From: CAZJLP01 sp964546955
GTDB taxonomy: Bacteria; Verrucomicrobiota; Verrucomicrobiia; Opitutales; Opitutaceae
Length of the DNA: 5,514 nt
NCBI GenBank assembly: GCA_964546955.1
Contig: CAZJLP010000103.1
Coordinates: 1 to 5,514 of the forward strand
Direction of reading: 5' to 3'
Part shown: positions 1-5,514 of the stretch, piece after piece
Layout of the letters: the number at the start of each line of letters is the position of its first letter
Position numbering within the stretch: the first letter of the stretch is position 1
The notes under the pieces: model-generated
The model's input: only the letters and a program-made list of their open reading frames with translations
Told to the model about the DNA's origin: nothing
The model's database searches: none
Made by a program: the position numbers and the translations under genes

Positions 1-60
1 CCCAACCCACCGCGCCGGGACGCCGCGTTCCACCTCGGAAAGAGGCCGAGCGGCGGACTT

Positions 61-106
61 GTAGGGGTCGGTCCCGCCTACCGCCGACTCCGCGGACACC
101 GTCGGC
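61..106 (-). terminator. possible 3' structured region after rho (weak)
   Basis: Two inverted repeats follow the rho stop codon on the minus strand. The first pairs GCCGAC (83-88) with GTCGGC (101-106), a 6-bp stem around a 12-nt loop. The second pairs GTAGG (61-65) with CCTAC (77-81), extendable by two G-C pairs across a one-base bulge. A further small pairing, CTCGG (34-38) with CCGAG (46-50), lies beyond. None is followed by a T-run on the minus strand, so these are not classical intrinsic terminators. In such GC-rich DNA short inverted repeats also arise by chance. Nothing else was recognised between 1 and 112. Confidence 0.22.
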
Positions 107-112
107 CGGCGC

Positions 113-2221
113 TTATCGATTCAACGCCATCAGGAATTCGGCGTTGGTTTTCGTTTTCTTTAGGCGGTTGATGAGCATTTCCATCGCCTCGACCGGCGGA
201 ATGCCCTGCATCGCGCGGCGAAGCCCGTAAATGCGCAACATTTCCTCGGGGTGATAGATGAGCTCTTCTTTGCGCGTGCCGGACCGATCCATGTTGATCG
301 CCGGGAAAATACGCTTGTCGACCAGGCCGCGGTCGAGGTGGAGCTCCATGTTGCCGGTACCTTTGAACTCTTCAAAGATCACTTCGTCCATGCGGCTGCC
401 CGTGTCGACCAGCGCCGTCGCGAGGATGGTGAGGCTGCCCCCGTCCTCGATGTTGCGGGCCGCGCCAAAGAAGCGCTTGGGACGTTGCATCGCCGTTGCC
501 TCCATACCGCCCGACATGATCTTGCCGCTATTCGAGGCGAGGGCGTTGTAGGCGCGAGCGAGACGCGTGATGGAGTCGAGCAGCACCACGACGTGCTGAC
601 CCATTTCAACCAAGCGACGCGCCTTTTCGCCGACCATCTCGGCGCAGTGGATATGGCTCTCGGGTGTTTCGTCGAAGGTCGAACTGACGACTTCGCCCTT
701 CGTATGCCGCCGAAAATCGGTCACTTCTTCCGGGCGCTCGTCGATCAACAGCAGGATCAATTTCACCTCGGGAAAATTCTCCGAGATGGAGTTGGCCATG
801 TTCTGCAGGAGCACCGTCTTGCCGGTACGCGGGGGCGCCACAATTAAACCGCGCTGGCCGAAACCGATCGGCGTGAGGATGTCCACCGCGCGCATCGAGA
901 TGTCTTTGTGCACCTCCGGCGCTTCGAGCAAAATACGTTTGAGCGGATAATAAGGAATCAGGTCTTCGAAGGGCTTGACCTTTGATATCTCTTCCGGGGG
1001 CATGCCCATGACCGAGTTGACTCGCACCACCGTCGGGCAGCGCTCGTTTTCGCGCGGAGCCTGGAGCAAAACCTCGACTTCGTGGCCGCGCTTCAGGCCA
1101 AAATGCTTGATCAAGCTTTCGGGCAAGTATGGGTCTTCCGGGTAGAGCCGATAATTGACCGCTTCGTGCACGATAAAGCCATGGCCGCGATCGGTAAGGT
1201 CGATCCAACCTCGGTCGATGATCGTCTGTTTCGAATCCGCCGCTTTCTTGAGGATCGCCGTCAACAATTGCTTCCGATTCGGCGCACCCTCGAACGCAGC
1301 ACCGAGACGGCGAGCTTCCGCCGTCAGGTCATGCAGCGTCATCGCGTAGATCTTGTGCAACTCGATCGGCTCTCCTTGCCCCGCGCTGATTTCGTCGCCG
1401 ATAGTCTTTAGCGCGGCGAGATCGTTGAATCGCTCCGGGTTCGGCAGGTCGCCATAGGTGGGCTGCAGGCTCGGCGGAGCGGGCTGCGGGGGGTGCTGCG
1501 GGCCGCGGTCTTGCCAAGGCGCACCGCCGCCGCCTCCTCCATGCTTGCCGCGCTTGCGTTTGTTGCGCTTGTCTCGCTTCCAAAAAGGTTCGTTGCGATT
1601 GCCGTGGTGATCCCCGCCACCCCCGCCGTGATGATGGCCTCCTTGGTGCCCGTGATGTGCTCCATGTCCGCCATGACCTCCGCCGCCCTGCCCGTTTTGA
1701 TGCGCCGGCCCGCGCTGGCCGTCTCCACCTTCCTGAGGCTGAGCCGATGGTTCTTCGGGTTGACCGCGGTCGTCATGCGACCGCATCACTTCCGAACCGC
1801 CGCCTTCATCCTGGCCTCTGGCCTCTGAGCTCTGGCGATTGTCGTCCGACCTGCCTCCCTCCGCTGGGGTCTGGCTCCTCGTCTCTCGCTCGGACGCAGG
1901 CTCTTCGACCCGCGATCTCGGATTGAAAATTTCACGCGGCGCGGGGGATTTTTCTTCCCGTTCGGACGGGCGCTCGCGCGGCCCCGACTTCTCTTCACGA
2001 TCTCGCTCTCGTGCAGAGGGCTTGGACTCCGCGGCTTCCTCGCGTTTGGGCGCGGGAGCGTGCTCGAGCGGGAGCTCGCGCTCGGTCGAGGCCGCGGAAG
2101 AGGCCTTGCTCTTCTTCGGTTTAGCACTCGCGGCCTTCGTTGTCGTCCGACGGCGCGTCGTTTTCTTGGCAGCAGCTCGATCGGACGACGAGTCGTCGCC
2201 GGAATTCTGAGATTCGTCCAT
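113..2221 (-). CDS. rho: transcription termination factor Rho with long disordered N-terminal extension
   Basis: Rho is a hexameric RNA-dependent ATPase/helicase that loads on untranslated nascent RNA and ends transcription. The 702-residue product has a complete core (about 287-702; E. coli Rho is 419 residues). In order: N-terminal helical bundle (about 288-330); cold-shock-like primary RNA-binding domain (about 333-405, RGHGFIV at 345-351); Walker A APPRTGKT (462-469); DERPEE with catalytic Glu495; Walker B VVVLLD ending at Asp549; Q-loop (about 562-575); R-loop EEFKGTGN (617-624); and Arg637 and Arg650, matching E. coli Arg353 and the arginine finger Arg366. All key catalytic residues are present. 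Residues 1 to about 265-285 are low-complexity and probably disordered. The ATG at 2219-2221 is the first usable start, but no Shine-Dalgarno is visible; Met146 is the next in-frame Met seen. It probably shares a transcript with coaE, 61 nt upstream. Identity is certain; the exact N-terminus is less so. Confidence 0.97.
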   Translation of the reverse strand: MDESQNSGDDSSSDRAAAKKTTRRRTTTKAASAKPKKSKASSAASTERELPLEHAPAPKREEAAESKPSARERDREEKSGPRERPSEREEKSPAPREIFNPRSRVEEPASERETRSQTPAEGGRSDDNRQSSEARGQDEGGGSEVMRSHDDRGQPEEPSAQPQEGGDGQRGPAHQNGQGGGGHGGHGAHHGHQGGHHHGGGGGDHHGNRNEPFWKRDKRNKRKRGKHGGGGGGAPWQDRGPQHPPQPAPPSLQPTYGDLPNPERFNDLAALKTIGDEISAGQGEPIELHKIYAMTLHDLTAEARRLGAAFEGAPNRKQLLTAILKKAADSKQTIIDRGWIDLTDRGHGFIVHEAVNYRLYPEDPYLPESLIKHFGLKRGHEVEVLLQAPRENERCPTVVRVNSVMGMPPEEISKVKPFEDLIPYYPLKRILLEAPEVHKDISMRAVDILTPIGFGQRGLIVAPPRTGKTVLLQNMANSISENFPEVKLILLLIDERPEEVTDFRRHTKGEVVSSTFDETPESHIHCAEMVGEKARRLVEMGQHVVVLLDSITRLARAYNALASNSGKIMSGGMEATAMQRPKRFFGAARNIEDGGSLTILATALVDTGSRMDEVIFEEFKGTGNMELHLDRGLVDKRIFPAINMDRSGTRKEELIYHPEEMLRIYGLRRAMQGIPPVEAMEMLINRLKKTKTNAEFLMALNR
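1427..2221 (-). other. region of rho encoding the intrinsically disordered N-terminal extension
   Basis: This part encodes Rho residues 1 to about 265. It divides by composition. Residues 16-40 are rich in Lys, Arg, Thr and Ala, resembling basic nucleic-acid-binding tails. Residues 47-165 are dominated by Arg, Glu, Ser and Pro, with two similar segments each containing REEKS (near 75-79 and 88-92). Residues 171-207 are almost only Gly and His. Residues 215-227 form a Lys/Arg cluster (KRDKRNKRKRGK), followed by a Gly run and a Pro/Gln-rich linker. No folded domain is recognisable. Rho proteins in several phyla carry such inserts or extensions; in Bacteroides thetaiotaomicron a disordered Rho region is reported to drive phase separation. 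A similar role here is inference. Confidence 0.85.
1601..1711 (-). repeat. Gly/His-rich low-complexity tract within rho
   Basis: This stretch encodes Rho residues 171-207. Eleven of these residues are His (174, 183, 186, 189, 190, 192, 196-198, 205, 206), and most of the rest are Gly. It is not a perfect tandem repeat but has the look of a simple-sequence expansion. Dense His clusters of this kind can bind Ni, Zn or Cu, and Gly/His-rich disordered segments can also favour condensate formation. Neither property can be shown from sequence. The reading frame continues cleanly on both sides. Confidence 0.8.
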
Positions 2222-2263
2222 AGTTACAATACAGGAAAGGGTTCACCACTGGCTCGTCGACCG

Positions 2264-2277
2264 GCGCCTCGAGGCGC
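2264..2277. repeat. perfect 14-bp palindrome between coaE and rho
   Basis: GCGCCTCGAGGCGC is its own reverse complement and could form a 5-bp GC stem with a TCGA loop in RNA. It begins 5 nt after the coaE stop codon and ends 42 nt before the rho start. No T-run follows in either direction, so it is a poor intrinsic terminator. It could be a transcript-processing or pausing hairpin, a protein-binding site, or chance. The rest of the gap (2222-2263) shows no clear promoter and no Shine-Dalgarno for rho. Confidence 0.4.
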
Positions 2278-2282
2278 TCCCG

Positions 2283-2867
2283 TCAGCGGCGTGCGTTCAA
2301 ACGTCCCACCAGCTGCGCGATCTGCTCGCGCAGGAATTCAAGAGAGCCGTCGTTGGACAGCACAAAGTGGGCACGCTCTATTTTTTGAGCCAAGGGCAAT
2401 TGCTTGGAAATTCGTTGTTCGGCGAGCGCTACGGGGAGTCCGCGCTCTGCAAGCCGGGCAAGTTGGTTCTTTGAGGATGTGGCCACGCAGACAGTGAAAT
2501 CAAACCAATTCTCCAGGCCTTTCTCAAAGAGCAACGGCACCTCAATGACACACTTTGTGGAGGGTTGTGCCGCGAGAGTTTTGCGCCAGTAGTCGTGAAG
2601 CCTGGGGTGCAAAAGGTCTTCGAGCCACCCTAATTCAGGGGAGGACGAGAAGACGACTTTAGCTAAGCTGCTTCGATTGACCCTGCCTTCAGGCGTGAAG
2701 ACCTCGGACCCGCAGCGCGCGCGGATGGCCGCCTCCACTGCCGGGTCAGTGAGGATGTGCTCCCGGATGACCTCATCCGAGTCGATTCGGAGAAAGCCGT
2801 GCTCGGTAAATAGCCGGCCGGCGGTCGATTTGCCGCAGCCTATGCCGCCTGTAATTCCAATGATCAT
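2283..2867 (-). CDS. coaE: dephospho-CoA kinase
   Basis: This cytosolic P-loop kinase phosphorylates the 3'-hydroxyl of the ribose in dephospho-CoA using ATP, the final step of coenzyme A biosynthesis. The 194-residue product has the usual family length (about 200). It opens with the P-loop GGIGCGKST (7-15). Next come IDSDEV (28-33), whose first Asp matches the position of the family's catalytic Asp, the LLHP motif (85-88) and EVPLLFE (109-115), equivalent to the conserved (D/E)VPLL motif. Near the C-terminus are RISKQLP (152-158), corresponding to the lid/adenine-binding helix, and SNDGS (171-175), matching the conserved Asn-[DN]-Gly signature. The ATG at 2865-2867 fits because the P-loop must lie near the N-terminus; the upstream in-frame ATG at 2889-2891 is followed at once by TGA. 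No Shine-Dalgarno is seen. It lies upstream of rho on the same strand and is divergent from the HD phosphohydrolase gene. Confidence 0.96.
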   Translation of the reverse strand: MIIGITGGIGCGKSTAGRLFTEHGFLRIDSDEVIREHILTDPAVEAAIRARCGSEVFTPEGRVNRSSLAKVVFSSSPELGWLEDLLHPRLHDYWRKTLAAQPSTKCVIEVPLLFEKGLENWFDFTVCVATSSKNQLARLAERGLPVALAEQRISKQLPLAQKIERAHFVLSNDGSLEFLREQIAQLVGRLNARR

Positions 2868-2990
2868 CCGGATGTTATGAAACTGTCACATTTGGGCTTG
2901 CGCGCGTTTCCCGCAAATCATTAGTCACTCGCCGGCTCGCTCGAGCGGCCCTACCGGCCATCCCCGACTCGGACGGAGTTGAGTTTCGTC
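2868..2990. promoter_or_regulatory. divergent intergenic region between coaE and the HD gene
   Basis: Promoters for coaE (leftward) and the HD-comM pair (rightward) should lie here, because the genes diverge. The AT-richer part at about 2871-2930 is the likeliest site, but only weak sigma-70-like hexamers are visible (for example TTGGGC at 2892-2897 rightward), so no specific promoter is called. Nearer the HD gene, GCCGG (2931-2935) can pair with CCGGC (2954-2958) around an inner 10-bp palindrome, CGCTCGAGCG (2938-2947). This gives a possible structured 5' leader. GGAG at 2975-2978 abuts a TTG codon at 2979 and lies 12 nt before the ATG at 2991, so it is poorly placed as a ribosome-binding site for either. 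Confidence 0.4.
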
Positions 2991-3851
2991 ATGTCCACGT
3001 CGATCGACACCAAAAACGTTCCCGCGGTCGCACAAGCGACACAGGCGGCGTTTAAGCGGATGTTTCCGGGTAAGGACTCCCCCTTTATCGCACGGGTATT
3101 CATCGACTTGGATGCAATGTTCGACGGTCGTTATCTGGACTACCAGAAGATCGATACGCCGTACCACGACCTCGAACACACGCTGCAGGTCACCCTTTGC
3201 TGCGCCGATATGCTCGCGGGACGCCACGCGGCTGGGATTGAGCCGGTGATGAACGCCCGCCAGTTCGAGTTGGCGGTCGCGGCGGCTTTGCTCCACGACA
3301 CCGGCTACCTCAAGCTTCGGGCGGATCTGGAAGGCACGGGCGCCAAATACACCTTCACCCACGTCCTGCGGAGCTGCGCGGTCGCTTCATCGTATTTGCC
3401 CACGATTGGTGTCTCTCTGGACGAACTTGACGGCGTGCTCGGCGCCATCCGCTGCACGAATCCCACGACCCAGATCCGGCGCCTCCATTTCCAGCATCCG
3501 ATCGAAGGTATCGTCGGCTGCGCGGTCGCTACCGCCGACTATCTCGGTCAAATGTCCGCGCCAAACTACTTGGACGAGCTCCCGCACCTTTTCGCGGAGT
3601 TTGAGGAATCGGACAACTTTGCCGGCGTGCCGCCTGAGCAAAGGCTCTATCGTTCGGTCGACGAGCTCATCGCGAAGACGCCGGAATTCTGGCGCACCTC
3701 GGTCTTACCCAAACTAGACAACGAACTTCTCGGCCTTTATCGTTTCCTCGCTTCTCCCTATCCAGACGGCCCCAACCCCTACATCGAGTCGGTCAACCTG
3801 AACATCACGACAATCACCGCGGCAGCCGCCGCGAAAACGCCCAAGACCTGA
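2991..3851 (+). CDS. HD-superfamily metal-dependent phosphohydrolase (PDEase-like), substrate unknown
   Basis: HD-superfamily enzymes use one or two metal ions held by His and Asp to cleave phosphate esters, including cyclic and linear nucleotides. In this 286-residue protein the likely ligands are all visible: YHDLEH (58-63; His59 and His63), the HD pair in LLHDTGY (His102-Asp103), His124 in FTH, His166/His169 in LHFQHP, and a distal Asp183 in ATADY. The extra His residues between the HD pair and the last Asp would suit a two-metal site. YHDLEHTLQV resembles the YHNxxHAxDV signature of eukaryotic cyclic-nucleotide phosphodiesterases, but that does not fix the substrate. No signal peptide, membrane segment or sensory domain is seen; the C-terminus is an Ala/Thr-rich tail. 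ATG at 2991 is preferred; a TTG at 2979 would add four residues. It ends 3 nt before comM, so the two probably form an operon. The family is firm, the function unknown. Confidence 0.85.
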   Translation: MSTSIDTKNVPAVAQATQAAFKRMFPGKDSPFIARVFIDLDAMFDGRYLDYQKIDTPYHDLEHTLQVTLCCADMLAGRHAAGIEPVMNARQFELAVAAALLHDTGYLKLRADLEGTGAKYTFTHVLRSCAVASSYLPTIGVSLDELDGVLGAIRCTNPTTQIRRLHFQHPIEGIVGCAVATADYLGQMSAPNYLDELPHLFAEFEESDNFAGVPPEQRLYRSVDELIAKTPEFWRTSVLPKLDNELLGLYRFLASPYPDGPNPYIESVNLNITTITAAAAAKTPKT

Positions 3852-3854
3852 GCG

Positions 3855-5393
3855 ATGCTGGCCACGATCTTCTCCGCGGCGCTGCAAGGCATCGATGCCG
3901 AACTCGTGTACGTGGAGGTCAACCACGGCGAGGCGGGCGAATTGAAGCTGATCCTGGTCGGCCTGCCCGATAGCGCGGTCAAGGAGTCCAACGACCGAAT
4001 GATGTCCGCCCTGGGCAACTCCGGCTTCAAGAAGCCCCGCGCCCGCACAACGATCAATCTCGCTCCCGGGGACATCCGCAAGGAGGGCCCCATCTACGAT
4101 CTGCCGATCGCACTGGGCATCCTTGTCGCCACCGGACAACTACAAAGCCCGAATCTCGGCGACTACCTGATCGCGGGGGAACTCAGTCTGTCGGGCGCGA
4201 CCCGCCCCGTGCGCGGCGCGCTCGCGATGGCCCGTCTCGCCAAAACACTCGGCAAGCGCGGCGTCCTTTTGCCGTCCATTTCGGCGCGCGAGGCCGCTCT
4301 GGTCGAAGGCGTCGAAGTCTACGCGGTGCCGACGCTCGATCACGCTTTCCGTTTTCTGAACGGCGAAATGCAACTCACGCCCGAAAGGCCGCCGGCCGCC
4401 GCCGAGATTGTCGAAGGCGGTGAGAATGGCTCAGGCGATTTCTCCGAAATCAAAGGGCAGCAGGCCCTCCGCCGCGCGGTCGAGGTGGCGGTGGCCGGAA
4501 ATCATAATCTCCTGATGATCGGACCGCCGGGGTCGGGCAAATCGATGGTCGCGAAGCGAATTCCCACGATTATGCCCACGCCGCTATTGGAGGAATCGCT
4601 CGAGGTCTTGAGCATTCATTCCGCGGCCGGTCAGACGATTGGCGGCGCCATCCCGCTGGGGAAACGACCGGTCCGCAGCCCCCACCACACAATCTCGGAC
4701 GTAGGACTACTCGGCGGTGGCACGATTCCCGGGCCGGGCGAAATTTCGCTCGCGCACAATGGCGTGCTCTTTCTCGACGAGTTGCCGGAGTTTAAACGCT
4801 CCGCGTTGGAGGTCTTGCGCCAACCGCTCGAAGACGGCGAGGTCACCATCTCACGCAGCGCCGGTAAGGTCACCCTCCCCTGCTCTTTTATGCTCGTCGC
4901 GGCGATGAATCCCTGTCCCTGCGGTTATCTGGGCGACCCCAAACACGAGTGCCGCTGCAGTCCGACGCAGATTCAACGTTATCGCTCGCGCATCAGCGGT
5001 CCGCTCCTCGACCGCATCGACATTCACATCGAAGCACCCGCCCTTTCGATCGCGGAGCTGCGAAACGAAAAACAAGGCGAGACCTCCGGCTCGATGCGTT
5101 CACGGGTGCAGACCGCGCGCAATGTCCAGCAAGCGCGCTTCAAAGGCACGCGCGCGACGTCCAATGCCCGCATGACGCACGCGCAGATCCGTAAATATTG
5201 CACGATCGACGCCAGCCTTGGCGATCTCCTCCAGCACGCGATGGAGCAACTCTCGCTCTCCGCCCGCGCGTACGACCGCATCCTCAAGGTGGCGCGCACC
5301 ATTGCCGACTTGGCCGGCTCTGACCATATCGAATCCAACCACCTGCTCGAAGCGATCCAATACCGGAGCCTGGATCGTAACGTGTTCTACTAA
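3855..5393 (+). CDS. comM: ComM/YifB family Mg-chelatase-like AAA+ ATPase
   Basis: ComM of Vibrio cholerae is a hexameric helicase that drives branch migration when transforming DNA is integrated. Homologues (YifB) also occur in bacteria not known to be competent, so transformation is not proven here. The 512-residue product is full length. Residues 1 to about 170 are the N-terminal ChlI-type domain with a ribosomal S5/Lon-like fold, containing VGLPDSAVKES (35-45) and GPIYDLPIA (78-86). The Mg-chelatase AAA+ core follows (about 196-400): Walker A GPPGSGKS (223-230), Walker B GVLFLDELPEF (303-313), sensor-1 MNP (351-353), and four Cys (354, 356, 366, 368) in a CPC/CRC arrangement typical of the family and probably zinc-binding. 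The Mg-chelatase C-terminal domain (about 410-507) includes RAYDRILKVARTIADL (471-486), the sensor-2 region. The ATG comes 3 nt after the HD gene stop and lacks a Shine-Dalgarno, which suggests coupled translation. Confidence 0.93.
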   Translation: MLATIFSAALQGIDAELVYVEVNHGEAGELKLILVGLPDSAVKESNDRMMSALGNSGFKKPRARTTINLAPGDIRKEGPIYDLPIALGILVATGQLQSPNLGDYLIAGELSLSGATRPVRGALAMARLAKTLGKRGVLLPSISAREAALVEGVEVYAVPTLDHAFRFLNGEMQLTPERPPAAAEIVEGGENGSGDFSEIKGQQALRRAVEVAVAGNHNLLMIGPPGSGKSMVAKRIPTIMPTPLLEESLEVLSIHSAAGQTIGGAIPLGKRPVRSPHHTISDVGLLGGGTIPGPGEISLAHNGVLFLDELPEFKRSALEVLRQPLEDGEVTISRSAGKVTLPCSFMLVAAMNPCPCGYLGDPKHECRCSPTQIQRYRSRISGPLLDRIDIHIEAPALSIAELRNEKQGETSGSMRSRVQTARNVQQARFKGTRATSNARMTHAQIRKYCTIDASLGDLLQHAMEQLSLSARAYDRILKVARTIADLAGSDHIESNHLLEAIQYRSLDRNVFY

Positions 5394-5414
5394 TGGTCCT
5401 TCGTATTTCTGTAT

Positions 5415-5514
5415 TCACGGATCCGTTACGATACCGCCCGACTTCAAACCGCCGATTTCCTTTTCAATCCTCTCCACCGCGTGCATCGGCACCACGAGTC
5501 GCCAGGCTCCGTCG
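5415..5514 (-). CDS. C-terminal end of an unidentified protein (partial)
   Basis: The minus-strand complement of 5415-5514 reads openly from the window edge to a TGA stop (complement of 5415-5417), giving 32 residues. The fragment contains WRLVVPMHAVERI and ends in GGLKSGGIVTDP. Its alternation of hydrophobic strand, amphipathic helix and Gly-rich turn looks like real protein, possibly the end of a small alpha/beta or ferredoxin-like domain. I do not recognise the family. The gene converges on comM, with 21 nt (5394-5414) between the two stop codons. No terminator hairpin is evident in that gap. Confidence 0.6.
   Translation of the reverse strand, partial: DGAWRLVVPMHAVERIEKEIGGLKSGGIVTDP

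Noticed and set aside
61..106. Possible tRNA TPsiC arm around the GGTCGGTCCC stretch
   Set aside because: The loop lacks the TTCRANY consensus, and no anticodon or acceptor stem pairs with it.
251..847. Plus-strand open frame of 198 codons opposite the Rho core
   Set aside because: It lies wholly antisense to highly conserved Rho sequence, and its translation has no recognisable motif. High GC content commonly leaves the opposite strand open.
1493..2210. Several plus-strand open frames opposite the Rho N-terminal extension, some with hydrophobic stretches
   Set aside because: The hydrophobic stretches are antisense readings of Gly/His/Arg/Glu-rich codons. The minus-strand frame runs unbroken into the Rho core, so it is the real one.
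2283..2867. coaE looks less GC-rich than comM, suggesting transfer
   Set aside because: Counting by eye, parts of the rho core are also near 50% GC, and coaE is a core gene in an expected position. No real compositional break is supported.
2877..2924. 15-codon plus-strand open frame in the divergent intergenic region (starts MKLSHLG)
   Set aside because: It has no ribosome-binding site and begins only 10 nt from the coaE start codon. An open frame this short is expected by chance.
1..5514. Search for CRISPR repeats, IS ends, integrase or toxin-antitoxin genes
   Set aside because: No regularly spaced direct repeats, terminal inverted repeats, transposase or recombinase motifs, or paired small genes were found on either strand.

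Overview
The window is a GC-rich bacterial chromosomal segment holding four complete protein genes and the 3' end of a fifth, with no sign of a mobile element, CRISPR array or RNA gene. The best taxonomic guess is the PVC superphylum, most likely Verrucomicrobiota. The reasons are a Rho factor with a very long, low-complexity N-terminal extension, coaE directly upstream of rho (an adjacency also known from Chlamydia), and the absence of clear Shine-Dalgarno sequences. This is inference from gene order and protein style; no database search was possible.

Left half, minus strand. coaE (dephospho-CoA kinase, last step of coenzyme A synthesis) is followed 61 nt later by rho (transcription termination factor). 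Both read leftward and probably share a transcript. The 61-nt gap holds a perfect 14-bp palindrome but no convincing terminator. Rho has a complete, well-conserved catalytic core of about 415 residues. In front of it lie about 265-285 residues of predicted disorder: a Lys/Arg/Thr/Ala-rich start, an Arg/Glu/Ser/Pro-rich middle, a Gly/His-rich tract and a short Lys/Arg cluster. The 112 nt downstream of rho contain several small GC-rich inverted repeats and no recognisable gene.

Centre. A region of roughly 110-120 nt separates coaE from a divergent gene and should hold the promoters for both directions.

Right half, plus strand. A gene for an HD-superfamily metal-dependent phosphohydrolase, with a first metal-site motif resembling cyclic-nucleotide phosphodiesterases, ends 3 nt before a comM/yifB gene. 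ComM is an AAA+ Mg-chelatase-like protein, known in some bacteria as a branch-migration helicase for natural transformation. The two are almost certainly co-transcribed and probably translationally coupled. Beyond comM, converging on it with a 21-nt gap between stop codons, is the C-terminal end of an unidentified minus-strand gene that runs off the window.

Most of this is housekeeping sequence. The points worth a second look are the Rho N-terminal extension and the tight pairing of an uncharacterised HD phosphohydrolase with ComM. Neither is strong enough to call a new system.
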